The position numbers were made by a program, and so were the translations under genes. The notes under the pieces were generated by a model. The model worked only from the letters and a program-made list of their open reading frames with translations, was not told the DNA's origin and did no database searches. A stretch of 64,000 bases of DNA from Flaveria trinervia (taxonomy: Eukaryota > Streptophyta > Magnoliopsida > Asterales > Asteraceae), in NCBI GenBank assembly GCA_025506515.1, contig CM046453.1:5471910-5535909 (forward strand). The letters are read 5' to 3'. The first letter of the stretch is position 1. The number at the start of each line of letters is the position of its first letter. Positions 48,188 through 60,890 of this stretch are shown piece after piece.

Positions 48188-49873
48188 TGTGGAGATGAGT
48201 AGAAATGTGGCAATTTGTTGTTGGGAGAAGAAGATGAAGATAGGATTTGGATTTTGGAGATGTGTATGGTTGGAGCCAAAAAAGATGTAATAGATATTTT
48301 TCTTTTAAATAATAGTTTTAAAAAGTTAATATGTTTTTTAAAAGTGAGTATATAAATGACTTTTAGAAGATTGAACATACATTTTTTAAACAAGTCGAGC
48401 TAGTATGAGTTTTGGTTTAGCTCGCTTAAAAAACAGAAACCCGTCAGCTCGGCTCGTTTGTTTTTACGAGTTGAAATTGCGAGTTCTAGCTCGTGTTGTT
48501 TATAAATGAACTGAGTCAAGTCGGCTCGTAAGCCAACTTATTTATTTTAAAAAGAAATGATTTGTTATTTGTATACATATTAGTCTATAAATGAAAAAAA
48601 AAGAAATTTTATTTTTTTATCTTAACTCGTTAAAATAGTTATATAACATTATTATTTCAAGGACTACAATCATTTATTTATATTTTATACTTCGTTTCAT
48701 ATATTACAACATATTAAAATAATCACATTTGTATGATTTTTTTCGATAATTCATAATATTGATATAATCTATGTAAATCATATGGGCTTTAATTTAAAGA
48801 AGCTAATGAGCGAGTCAACGAGCCGGCTAACGAGCAAGCGATGAACCGAACAGACCTTAGCACGAGGTCAGTTAGTTTACAAAGAAATCCGAGCTGGTTC
48901 AATTTCGAGCGAGCTTTTTGAACAAATACACGGTAATTTTAGGCGAAAAACATCTCTATTATATGGAATAGAGGTAATGTTTTCGTCCCTATCACACCCT
49001 CCTTGTATACTACTAATTACTCTAACTTTAGACTATGTTCCTTGGGCACGCCAAGGTAGTGTGGTGTGCCGATATGGAGCTTGTGTGTTGTGGAAACATT
49101 CCTACCGATGGTTTGGCACGACGAAAAAGAGGGTGACATAGCGAACTTTCGCCATGGAACACCACTACCATCTAAACCGCCTTTTTATATTCAAACGACG
49201 AATAACTCTTTAACTTTTTTTGAAGTTGACGCCTAATAAATGAGATTTCTAAAAAATAATCTTCTTCTAGAAGCATGTTTTGGTCGTGACAATTCATTTT
49301 GTTGAAATCACATTTGGCACGCGGTTGAGCATGCGAAAAAGCATCTCTTCAATAGAGTAAGATGAAGAAAACATTTTTTTTAAACGTGAGTGTGAGAAAG
49401 TTTGTGTAGATGTGTAAAAAACATGTTTGAATTATACGATTAGCTTGTGTATATATAGATGAAAAAATAGTTGAATTTTCTTTTAAACAATTGACCATTC
49501 AACACACTAAATATACTTCGAAAAATGGGTTCACATGTGCACTATGGGTAAAAAAAATTAAAGTCTAACGGGACCACTAACGTAGTTCATCCGTACTTGA
49601 GTATGCAATCCGAAGATCACCCTTATGAGAAAACTCACCAATAGTTGAAGAAAACCTATAAACCAACCTAAATATTTTTTTTTTAATGTAAAACTTAAAC
49701 CTAAAATCTTAATGAATCTTAAAATAGCTCAATGACTTGATCCAAGTATCACCAAGGAAAAATCCAATGAGATAATTAAAAAACCCAAATTTTACTCTAT
49801 TTTATACGTGCAGTAGATAAAATGATAAGACTTGATTGACGAACCTAAAGGGTTTATTAACATCAATCCACAC
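48188..49873. other. Divergent intergenic region between YLMG1 and PEX10
   Basis: Holds the YLMG1 promoter on the left and the PEX10 promoter on the right. About 48,390-48,930 is a repeat rich in GCTCG/CGAGC words (CAGCTCGGCTCGTTTG, ACGAGCCGGCTAACGAGC) typical of small hAT-like elements. 48,950-49,630 contains a further stretch of moderate GC without coding sense. No gene found. Confidence 0.45.
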
Positions 49874-49882
49874 ATGAAATAA

Positions 49883-50014
49883 ATGGGAACCATAACTCCG
49901 GCAGAAACTGAACCAAAATGGGAACCGAAATCGGAGACTCCTCCGGCGCCGGACCTCCGTCCGGCACCGCCACCACCACCGCCACCGCCACCGTACGCCG
50001 GCGGTTTTCTCTAG
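49883..50014 (+). promoter_or_regulatory. Upstream reading frame overlapping the PEX10 start
   Basis: An ATG at 49,883 opens a 43-codon frame that runs past the PEX10 ATG (49,918) and stops at 50,014 in a different frame. The two start sites share ATGGGAACC. A minimal uORF (ATG AAA TAA) lies at 49,874. If the mRNA begins upstream of these, they would limit initiation at the PEX10 start. Confidence 0.45.
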
Positions 50015-53000
50015 CAGCTCAGCCGGAGATAATGAGAGCAGCACAAAAGGACGATCAGTACGCTTCTTACGTCTACGAAGCGTGTCGTGACGCCTTCCGT
50101 CACTTATTCGGTATCTATCTTATCTCAGATTTAGGGATTCACGTTTCGTTTGCTGAATTTGTGTACATACGTGTGTGGAACTGTGGATTGATGTTGATTG
50201 TTGAAGAAGATGTGTTTTGGCTTTGGTTTGACTTGTGTGTTGGTTTTGTGTAGGTACGAGAGCTGCTATATACTATCAGAGTGAGGTTTGTTCCGTTTTT
50301 GAACTCTGATTTGTGTTTTTGTTAGAAGTTAGGGTTGCGTTTGTTGTGATGTTAGTGGTGGAGGTTGTTGATTTGTTATAGGCGTTGGATGACCGTATTG
50401 AGTTCAGCTATGTTGCGTATCTAATTGCTGAACTCATTTATTGTTGTATATATTTAGAACTTTGATTTCAACAAGCAACAATAAGTGTTGATATTGTTGG
50501 TACCTTATTTCTTCATTTACTTACCCTAGTGACATGAGGTGTGATGTGATTCTTACATGTGGCTGTCTACACCACTGTTTTTCGGTCTTTGTCAACGTAA
50601 AAGCGTGTGTCTTAAATGTTTGATATCTGGACTACGCATTGGTGTGGGTATTGTGGAAGTTAGTTTCTTAACTTTGAGTGTGTGTTATTATGCAGACAAA
50701 GCTTTTGGGTCAGATGCTTTATTATGTTCTAACGACTGGGGCAGGACAGCAGACATTAGGAGAAGAATACTGTGATATCACACAGGTGCCAAGATTGTAG
50801 TTTCTGATCTATACATTGCTTGATATATTTGTGAGGATAAATAGTAGTGGTATGAAACTAGCCCTTTTGTGAGAGAATTTTATGGAGGACAAACGATATG
50901 AATTAAATGTTTTTATGTCCGCTAGCATAAATGATGGATGTTATTAGAAACGATGTTCCTATGTAATTCAATTGCCAACTATTATATATTGAAAGTTCAA
51001 CCCGTGGCTTCTAGATTAGGCTTACTTCTTGTTAGCGAATAGGTACATGGCTAAACAAATTGATCCTCAATTATGTTCAGTGTCAACAGGAAGAAACAAC
51101 CTTTCTCCACATTATGTAACGAAAGTCAAGCATGTGAGCCTGGTTAAGGGTCATACCTGAAATGGAATCAAGTCTGCCTACCAAAAGAGTGAATACCTCC
51201 ATCTAAATGACAAATTATGAAGTGCCCTGTAATCCTTAGAAAGTCTTTATTTCATATGTTCTTTATTTGTTTTTTTAGTTGACTTGGTTTAACTTACCAT
51301 TAAGAGTAAGCCAGTAAGGAGAGGTGGTCAGTTGTAATGACTTAGGGGAACGTATTTTATCTTTTTCTTTATTGGTTAATGAATTTTACAACTTCAAATT
51401 TATTAGATAAAGGAACATACAACTGTACTGATATCTATATCAGCTCTGCTAAGTTTGTCATAAGGTTTCTACTTATAGGTTGCAGGATCATATGGACTTC
51501 CTCCAACTCCAGCAAGGCGTGCCCTTTTTATTGTTTACCAGAGTGCAGTTCCCTACATTGCTGAAAGAGTCAGGTTTAATTCTTCTTTGCTAATGTTTGT
51601 GGTCTGCAACTGTGACATTGCTAATGTTTTTTAAGTGCATACGGATATTAATTCTTTGTAGCTATAAACTCTAATCAACCATGTGATCTACAGCTCAAGA
51701 ATTGCTTCCCGTGGTATTGCTTTGACGGAGTCATTCTCAGATGATCTAGAAACTCCTGGAAGCAGCCAAGATCAGTTATCTGCCATTCAAGCCTCATCTT
51801 CTCCTTCACCAGTAGTTTCTATTTCACGTTTTTCAAGATTGAAAGAAAGAGTTGGCAGACTTTGGTTGCAGACAGTTCAGAGATGGCCTGCAGTATGTCA
51901 TTTAACATTCATTCTGATTTTATAGCATGTCTTACCTACATCGTATGATGATATGCAATTAAAATGTAGATATTGCAACCAGAAAAATTTCTCTAGTTAT
52001 TTTGTTTTATCAAGCAAATATTAGTCTTGTATCATGACTTCAGAAGTTATATAAATCCAAATGTATAATTTCACTTCTAGTTAGTAACTTGGTACATATC
52101 TTAATGAAATACAGGATTTTTATTTTAAGTTAGACAAAACAATAGATGAGGGAAGTCTAATATTAGATCGTAAAAAATATTTCTAGGTATATTGGAAAAA
52201 ACAAAGAGTAATTATTATTATTTTCGGGTCAACAGTGACAGTATAATATATTGAAGAGAAGGATAAGATTGCATCGCTTGAAACAAACTATCCCAAACAA
52301 TGAAAAATAGAATAAAACATTCGCTATTAAATGGTCCATTTCATTCATATATGGTAAACACACGTGTTTGTCGTTCCACCTTTCATTCCTGCATACCAGA
52401 CCTTAATGTGAATTGTGAAATTGGGCTTCATATCTTTACAATGCTTATGCATCAAAGAATTCTGTATGGAGTGACCCTTTTTAGCAATCTTACTATGATG
52501 AGGGCGATACATTTATGACAGAATTCTTTATAACTGTTAATTGGACTTTTTACCATTTAGTATCTTATATGTTAAACATGATTCATTTTATATACGGTTA
52601 GTAATTTATCTTTCTACCCATTTGTGATTATGGTATATATTTCTCTTAGTCAGTGCAATCATCATTTTAAGTATCAACTTATATGATACGTTGAGGAAAT
52701 AATACCGACACTTTTCTGTAGTTGAGTGATTCATCGGTCTTTAGGAGTTTAGGTGTGTTTCCTTTGTTAAGTTTGGGCAAGGAGTTCGAGAAATTAGAAC
52801 CCTTATCAGTTTCGTTGTACATCTCTGATTGTATAAATTTTACAGGATAGTCTAATGGCATTGTTTTTTAGTTGCCTTTAGCAAAATACAGACTAGATCA
52901 CACATCAACCATATTTTTCCCAGTGGTTAATTTTTTTTCTCTTACAAATAGGTGCTTCCCTTGGCTCGTGAATTTTTGCAGCTGGTTCTTCGTGCTAATC

Positions 53001-54462
53001 TTATGTTTTTCTATTTTGAAGGTGAGTATTCTTGGATGTAGGTGGAAATGAAACAGTTTATTATTATCATATTTTTTAAACTTACCAAGCAATTTTACTA
53101 TATCACAGGTCTATATTATCACATATCAAAGCGTGCAGCAGGCATTCGTTATGTTTTTATTGGAAAGCCAATGAATCAAAGGCCTAGGTTTTTTTCTTAC
53201 TTATATTTAATTCAAATGACTTCATGTATGTTTCAATGATTGAGGATGGTATATTAATTATTTTAATGTAATTAATGCAGATACCAAATCTTGGGCATGT
53301 TCTTATTGGTTCAGTTGTGTATTATTGTGGCTGAAGGATTACGGCGTAGCAACTTAGCATCCATCACAGCTTCAGTTCAGCAGACTTCCTTAAGGGCTCA
53401 CCAAGCATCCGGAGGTCTTAATTTTCTTGACATAACTAAATAATCGGTTTTTTATCACTCTATTGTATCATTATTGTATGTGAAATATCATTATAATTTA
53501 TAAACTTACTATTTAAATTTTGAAAGGATTAAATATGTGACCAAATAATCTAAATACAATATGACTTCTAACAAGAATTCTATCATTTTCAAGTGGTTGT
53601 AAGAGTCTGGATTTATGAAAAGTTTTAAATAGAAAAAAATGTGTTTTTTTCTTGATGATTAGGTAAAACAGTAATATGTTCTTTTAATTCTTATATTTTA
53701 GGGCGAGGTCTGCCTGTTTTAAATGAAGAAGGAAACTTAATTACTGGGGACACCGACAAGGGTTATGGGATATCAGATTCTGTGACAACTTCAGAGGTAT
53801 GCTTCTTGACTTGTTATGGATTTCACATTTATTTGGTTATGTAATAATATAAATAATGCCTGTTACCTGTTTAAAAAATCATGTGTAAAATCTTTAATTC
53901 CATTTTTTATCACTTCCCTGTCAAAATCAACCATTAGTTTAATCATATTCATATTCTTACAGTCTACATCAATTGGGATTAGCAAATGTACACTTTGCCT
54001 TAGTAATCGCCAACATCCAACCGCAACGCCTTGTGGTCATGTGTTTTGCTGGTATTGCCTCTTTATATCTATACCATTCTCGAGAGTTGGCAATTTTGAC
54101 CCATTTACATATGAATGGGTCAAACAGGTTGAAAGTCTACCATCTGTATTTATTTGTTCATACAACTTCCTAAATCGTTATTTATTCAAACATTCAGACT
54201 ATTGTTTAGTGTATAAAAGGGAATTTAAATCTGCAGAAAGTGTTTGCGGGTTAATCCTGATTTGACCTGGTGGTCAACCCACCGAGTTTGCCTACTCTAC
54301 TTTTCTCTTATTTCTCCCTCTCCCATATGCACTCTTAACATTAGTTGTCTTTTGTACAGGAATTGCATCATGGAATGGTGTAACGAAAAGCCCGAATGCC
54401 CTTTATGCCGTTCTCCTCTAACTCATTCAACATTAGTTTGTTTGTATCATTCAGATTTTTAA
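49918..54462 (+). CDS. PEX10: Peroxisome biogenesis factor 10 (RING E3 ligase peroxin)
   Basis: PEX10 is a peroxisomal membrane RING protein that, with PEX2 and PEX12, ubiquitinates the import receptor PEX5 so it can recycle; it is needed for matrix protein import and embryo viability in Arabidopsis. Eleven exons: 49,918-50,110; 50,254-50,285; 50,696-50,785; 51,479-51,573; 51,694-51,892; 52,952-53,021; 53,109-53,187; 53,281-53,414; 53,702-53,796; 53,963-54,051; 54,360-54,462. The sum is 1,179 nt, 392 aa, close to the Arabidopsis length; every junction is GT-AG and in frame. Recognisable blocks: EIMRAAQKDDQYASYVYEAC, LGQMLYYVLTTGAGQQTLGE, PPTPARRALFIVYQSAVPYI, YHISKRAAGIRYVFIGKPMN, GRGLPVLNEEGNLIT. 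The C-terminal C3HC4 RING has Cys338, 341, 353, His355, Cys358, 361, 372 and 375, and the protein ends LVCLYHSDF. Intron 10 splits the RING; intron 5 (1.06 kb) is the longest. No break is seen. Confidence 0.95.
54083..54290. repeat. Small MITE-like repeat in PEX10 intron 10
   Basis: GTTGGCAATTTTGACCC near 54,083 is answered by GGTCAACCCACC...TTTGCC near 54,270-54,290, in the style of short hAT-type MITEs. It lies wholly within the intron. Confidence 0.4.
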
Positions 54463-57400
54463 CACCCAATTATCAGTTATCCCACAAGAAAAATGCATGT
54501 TTGCTGACAAGTAAAGATTGACATGAAGGTATGTCAAGAACCACAATGATTATCCAAAATGTCCAGGGCTTTATGCATCGCGTAAATCTCACTATCTTGA
54601 ATTCATGATATGCTGCATGTAAACATTATGTCACTTGTAGAAAAAAAGATCTAGTTTAGAATATTTTTTTACGGCTGGAACAAACTGCCCGAAAAGTGGT
54701 ATACATGTAGACAGATAATTACATTCTCTGTGCATCAATGAATGTATGCTTCATGGGTTTCTCTTCATCGACCTAGGCCGAAGAATGACAACCTGCCAAA
54801 TCACAAGGTACCTGATAAGGATGACAATCATGTTAGGTTTTAGGTTGGCGCGTTGAATTGATAACCTGGACACAACCTATTTATTTGTGTAAACTATGTG
54901 AACCTAATTTGGATGCACTTAAAGTTACGCAACTTGAAGTACACATTTTTTATCTCATTTATCCAAACCAGTCAAATGGGTTGGTGGTTGTAATAAATAA
55001 GTTAAATGGTGCATAAAAGGTGTGGCCCTGACCTTATAAAGTATAAATTTTCACTTTTGATGTGTTGACTTTTTATTTAATGGTTAAATATGTCAATCCT
55101 AACATGACTTGTTTAATTAGATGGGTTTATAACGATTAAAAATGACAATCTTTATTTCATTTGTCTATTGTGTCAAGAATCTCCACTTGCCATTGGTCTA
55201 AACATGCATCTAGGTTAACATCTAGTGATGTGTTTATATATCATGTTTATTCTTTTATATATTGATGCTATTGTAGTTTGTTGGGTGGGAAGTGAGAAGT
55301 GAGAATGTGAAATCGCCATATGACATAACATGAGGCACACATAAAAATGTTTGAGAAGTTACTATTGAAATATGAATATTTCAGAACTCGTACTTTTGTG
55401 TTAGATGTGTTTTAGTGAACTCTAAACAATTATCATACGAGGTTTAGATCAATCTTATTCTGCGTATTATCAACTCTTGACACTGACAAGTTAGCAGGTC
55501 AAGGTCATCATCACATGGCGAAATTGCTAGTCATTTCTAATCTTGTAGCCTTGTGTTTGTCCATCCATGGATAGATTTGGATTAGGTGGCATTTGATGCG
55601 ATATGTTACTTAACTTACTGAGTTGTTCACAAATCGATCATTATTTGACTCATAGATTCAAGCTCTACTGATCTAGCTCTATACAAGCTGGGATCAGCTC
55701 GATTTGGTTTAATACCTTTACACTCGAGTGAAAACTAAACTTGTATATGACTCGCTTAATTCGAGCCAACTCATGACTTAATAAGTTGGCGCATGTCTTT
55801 TTGAAAAAATTATCAACACAAAAACCTTTAACTAACATAACACTCGACCACTGTCATGACCAAACATGAAACACCCACAACCAACATGAACCATCCCAAT
55901 TACCATCACTGTATACACCGCATGTAACAATCTAACCCTAAATTAACATAAGCAAACATAAGAGAAAGTTTAAGAAAAACAAGATGAGACAGATCAAAGA
56001 AAAATAAAGGGTTGATGACCTTAAAAATATGTGTGGTTAATGATGATAGACGGTCCAATGCCCCTGCCAAGGTAGTTGGGTGCTTGGTAGGGTTGTGAAC
56101 CAAGATCTAGGTAGTCACAAAGGAAAATTCAAACTGGTACAACTCGTTGAAGTAGGTGGGTGTGTGGTAGACATACCTTTGTCGGATAAACGAGGTCTGG
56201 GATATTTTGTCTTTGCCGGAGATTGATTGAGAGGTTTGTAGAGATTAGGACGAAAAGAAGTGAAAGTACTTGCCTTTGTTATATGTTCTTAAATTCGTAT
56301 TAGAGTTTAGTGTTCAAATTATAGGAAAAAGTATCATGAAGTTCACATAAAATAAAATCTAAGTTAAGCACGAAGTATGTAATTTTCTAATTTCATGTTA
56401 GGCTTTCTTAGGGTTTTCTTCATTTTCCATTTATCGGCTTGTTAAATTGGGCCTTTACTCGAGCTAGCCATCAAGCAATTCATATCAGCTGAAACTTGGC
56501 TCAAAAATTTGTCCGAGCCGGTTTAAGCTAACTTCACTCAATCCTTTTTAACAAAATAATTTCAAGTGAGTTACACGCAAGATGATTTTACCTGATTTAC
56601 GAGTCACGAGTAACTTGAACAACCCTAACTATTACTCATTATTAATTATGAAAATACGTTAGGAGGAGGTGAGAGACTTTGCTTCTTTTGGAGGTCCAAG
56701 GTTCTAACCTTGGCATTGACAAATTATTATTAACTTGGTGTTACTAATTTCTAACTACTAACATGTCGTTAAAAAAACTAGGCCTCTTAAGAATAAATCA
56801 CAAGAACATGTGAGTTGCAATAATCAAATAAATAATTCGAGGCGTACAACATACCATATAATAGTTTACAAGATCGAAAACCCAGAAAATGCTGTGTATC
56901 TCAGAAAAAGAAACGTCTTTGCATCATATCGATCTTGAGAGCAGGTAAACCGTGCGACTACAAGTCTTCAATAGCATAGATGGAAGCTTCTGTCTAGTAA
57001 GTTGTCTCCACGAAAAAAAATGCAAGATTCAAACCATTACCAACGGACTTGAAGCATATATATAATCCTTAAAATACATACAGGGCTGCCTCTCACGTCG
57101 TGCATGAGATTCTTAATGCTAAAAATCAGCTTCAAAATGTAGAATCCAAGCTGCATGATTAAAAGGGGTGCAAAATCAGTTAAAGTTAAGAGGTGGGTCA
57201 AACAAATTGATGGGTCAGGCTGACCAGGTTGAGTTGATCAGAAATACTTTTCGTCTGAATTTGACTTGTATCATAAATAACTAGTGTTATAACTTATAAA
57301 CGTGATTATTAAATATATATTATGTTAATACTAAAATAATTTTATTGAGCTGTATGCATTAATATTTAATTACAATGTAACATATATGGTTCAAAACATT

Positions 57401-57485
57401 TACGAAACTACATGAAGAATCAAGGTTTTTAACTTTTTATATCGTAGTTGAGAAAGATGTGACCTTATAGCAGAAGGTTGTGTGA
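54463..57485. other. Intergenic region between PEX10 and the MSL gene
   Basis: Takes the 3' UTRs of the two convergent genes. 55,600 to about 56,630 resembles a non-autonomous hAT element: its right end read inward is TAGGGTTGTTCAAGTTACTC, the left has GAGTTGTTCACAAATCG, and the inside is rich in GCTCG/CGAGC words. 54,830-55,080 and 57,160-57,250 hold similar AACCTG/GGGTCA repeat scraps. No host gene found; small open frames here (for example 55,906-56,103) have no support. Confidence 0.45.
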
Positions 57486-60309
57486 TTATTTAGCGGGCAC
57501 AGTTGTTGTTTCGTGATGCAGATGAACTTCTTGAGGAAGGAGATAGCATTTGATCTTCAACTCTTCAAACAATTTCTTCAGTTCTAAAACAAGTTCAGTT
57601 CTTCGCTTATTCTTTTCAGGAAAATCTTGAAAATTCATCGTGTGATTGAAGAAAAGGACAGCCTTTATCTTGTTCACATTTTCAATCTCCTTCACAACAA
57701 AACTGTGATTTGGGTGCCATAATTGGGGATTCTTCTCCAAATACCTGACCATAAATAAGCATATCATTCATACTATAGTCTAAACTCATGCAGAATCGAT
57801 TTGTAGAGACTTACAGTTATGCAAAAAGAACTTACTTTTTGATCTTGTCTTTTAATAAGCCGATCTTCTCAATAGGTGTTGCGAAATCAATAGAGAATTC
57901 AACACTATCTCCCATGTCTGGGCTTCTATAGAAATTGCTGATGGGTTTTGTTGACAAAACTGAATTGGGATAATAAATCTTTTCGTTATCAAATCTCAAG
58001 AAAACCGTTGTTAAGATATTCATCTCTTCAACTATCAGCTGTCAAATAACAACTAGTTAATCAACCAAATGAAAACCATCATGACATAAAGAGTACAAAT
58101 AACAAAAAATGTGCATTTTGTACCTGAACCCCATCAATGACACAACGATCACCAACATCAAATGGATGCATGATAAAAACAAACACAATAGCTTCGAAAA
58201 TCGTCTTGCAAGTGTTTCCGAATATAAAAGCAGCCACAACAAGCTGTGATGAGAGTAAGACAAGCACTTTGGTGGTAGCAATTTCAGTTAAAAGAAGCCA
58301 CACAACTAAGACTATAACAAATAAGACAGCTGTGACAAGCTTGTCCAGTTGTTTTACTGCTGTCTTGGTGTCACTTAAAGCGTGTGCTAAAGCTTTACGA
58401 CCATTGAAAACTTTTACCTGCATTAAGTAACAAAATGACATGAATGTCCAGGAGAAATTATTCGCTTTTTCTTTCTTCTATTTGTGAGGCTATGATCATA
58501 GGAATTCATCAGGATTTCTGAAATTAGTAAGAAACAATCACTATCCTTATTTGTTTGTACCTAAACAATTATCCGAGAATTCGACCTCTCATTTGGTTCA
58601 AATATTGAACTAATTATACACAAACTTGATCAGAATATTTATCATCTTATCATTTTCCATCATATGAATAAGATAAAGTCTTACCACCCATTCTGTTAAA
58701 GTTTTCCGATCAATTTGTCCTTTATCAGCCACATCGATCAGTGGAAATACAGCATCTACCTCTTCCTTGATCAAGAATCTCCTTAGATCCAACTCTTCAA
58801 TGTATCTAAAATGTAAACATACAACATTTACAAACAAATCATGAACAAGTGGCGTGTATTTAAAAGTATCTTGTAAAGGTGTCTTTCTTACGTAAAACCA
58901 GGCTGGGCAACATTTCTGAATATGTGATAAGCAGCAGCAATTGCTTCCATTTCATTAGTTATTTCCTTATCTGCAGATTCACTTGGTCTATCATAAGCAC
59001 TTTCTTCAAGTTCACCAGAAAAAGTTGAGAGCCCTGAATTTGATATTACATCAACCAGCATTTTCATAGTCGAAGCAGACACTTTTTCTCGTTTGATTTC
59101 ATGCAGTTTACTTACGTCAATCACCTCTTTTGTCTTAGTCTCTTTCCCCTTTTTCTTCACCTGAAAACTCAAGTGACTTCTACTAGCACTAGCCCCGACC
59201 ATTTGTAGAGATTCCATAACTGGTGGGCCCGAAAGGGTAAAGAGAACATACTGAAGAAAGATTGATTCTTGAATTCTCTCAAAAAAATTGCTGACGTGGA
59301 ACGATGTTGCCAAGATTTTAAGCAATAAAGTCTTTAATAACCACAGGACTGCACCAACCAATAAGGCCACAATAGTCCAGGTGATATAATCTAATACCCG
59401 AGTTGCGGTTTTTGATCTTTCAACATCTGGGTTATTAAACAATAATGTCCAAGTAACAAGAACCAATATCAACCAAATACATACTTGAACACTCTTCTTT
59501 AACCCATGAACAAAATATAACACCTTCTTTCTCAACAGGAAATTAAATTCTATCAACAGCACGATAAAATGCATAAGCCAATTGGTTACTAACATACCGC
59601 AAATGATCATCATTATGAGTACAAGCCATTTCCATAACTTCAAGCTCCAGATTTTGTAATCCTTCAACTCATCAATCGTCAAGCTAGAAACTAAACTACC
59701 CAAAAGCAACAGAAACACTACCCATTCAAACAGAACTTTCATCTTTACTTTCTTATACTTCAGCTTCTTATTCAAGTTCACCTTCTTGTAAATCTCCTCA
59801 TCCTCATCAACTCCTCCAGCACCTCCAGGTGATGCCATTAATGGAGTTTTTGGATTTATTGAAACAGTTCTTGTTGTCTCTTTCAACGGTGTGCCATTTG
59901 GAGAAGCTGCAGTGTTTCCTCCCATTTTAGGTGATGCACGATTTGATGCAATTCTCGCGGGGGAGCTCGAGGTCTGCCCAACTGGTTTAGTCATATCATC
60001 GAACATGTTGTGATCAATCACAGGCTGTTCGCCAAATCTGGATTTCGGCTTAGAGTAAATCGATCTTGTCAAGGTTTTTCGTCTGGTTAACGTTTCAGGA
60101 TTGGGGATTTTAGGAGGCCTATTAGGACTGGGCATAAAAACTGCATTCTCAGGATGCGAATCAACCGATTTTCTATGAGGGGACTCCGTAACACCTCTTG
60201 CATTTCTCGCATCTTTCTCTTCACCAGAGATCGTCACCACCACCTCACTCTTCTTGCTCTCCGCCATACTTATCTCCCCTGTTTTAGAGCTTTTACCATA
60301 TGCATCCAT
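57486..60309 (-). CDS. MSL10: MSL10-like mechanosensitive ion channel
   Basis: MscS-like channels open under membrane tension; MSL10 of Arabidopsis acts in the plasma membrane as an anion-preferring channel and also signals swelling and wounding through its N-terminus. Five coding exons on the minus strand: 60,309-58,892; 58,805-58,685; 58,417-58,124; 58,038-57,836; 57,744-57,486. The sum is 2,295 nt, 764 aa, with all GT-AG junctions in frame, close to family length. Residues 1-185 are hydrophilic and rich in Ser/Pro. Hydrophobic segments lie near 191-210, 227-250, 272-292 and 310-330; two more follow in exon 3 (LVTAVLFVIVLVVWLLL and the pore helix region QLVVAAFIFGNTCKTIFEA). The MscS signature HPFDVGDRCVIDGVQ ends exon 3 and EEMNILTTVFLRFDNEKIYY follows in exon 4. 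Exon 5 is the C-terminal cytoplasmic part. MSL9 is the nearest alternative name. The leader has a repeated intron (next entry). Confidence 0.92.
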
Positions 60310-60419
60310 TCAAAGTCAAAACCCTAAAACTCACAGAACATACTGCATAGTGTGAACAGCTGACTTCAAGCAAATTGAAGCAAATCACATCTGTAGCTAG
60401 CGCACAAATTCAACAAAAA

Positions 60420-60890
60420 CAACAAAAAATCACCAACTAAAACTAATTTCAAATTCAATAACAACAAAATCGAAAGCATTCTTCAAATCATTAACTATCG
60501 TATTGCCGATACAACAAGTATGAAGTCGATAACGTTAACAAAAGTGAGTCAACAACAATCAACGGAAAACCACTAACTAAACTGAACTCAAGTTCACTAA
60601 CACCAAATCGAAAGCATTCATCAAACACAAACGATCGTATAGCTAATACAACAAATTATTAAGAAGTCGATAACATTAGCACGAGTGAATCAACAACAGA
60701 GATCTCCTACCTGAGATTAAATCAAAAGAAATCACTAATTAAAACGGAACTCAAGTTCAATAACAACAAATCAAAAGCATTCATCAAACTCAAACGATCA
60801 TATAGCTAATACAACAAATACGAAGTCGATAACATTAGCATAATTGAATCAACAACAGAGATCTCTTACCTGAGGTTAAAACTTAAAAAT
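60420..60890. repeat. Three imperfect tandem repeats in the MSL gene leader
   Basis: Units of about 142-160 bp start near 60,425, 60,567 and 60,727, each with AATCACTAACTAAAA-like, CAATAACAACAAATC and CGATCGTATAGCTAATACAA words. On the minus strand two units end in a splice-donor-like CAGGTAAGAG (60,869) or CAGGTAGGAG (60,709). The region lies just upstream of the ATG, probably a leader intron and its flank. Confidence 0.75.

Noticed and set aside
53816..54265. A single 149-codon frame covering part of the RING sequence
   Set aside because: It reads through intron sequence on both sides of PEX10 exon 10; the spliced model is complete and in frame.
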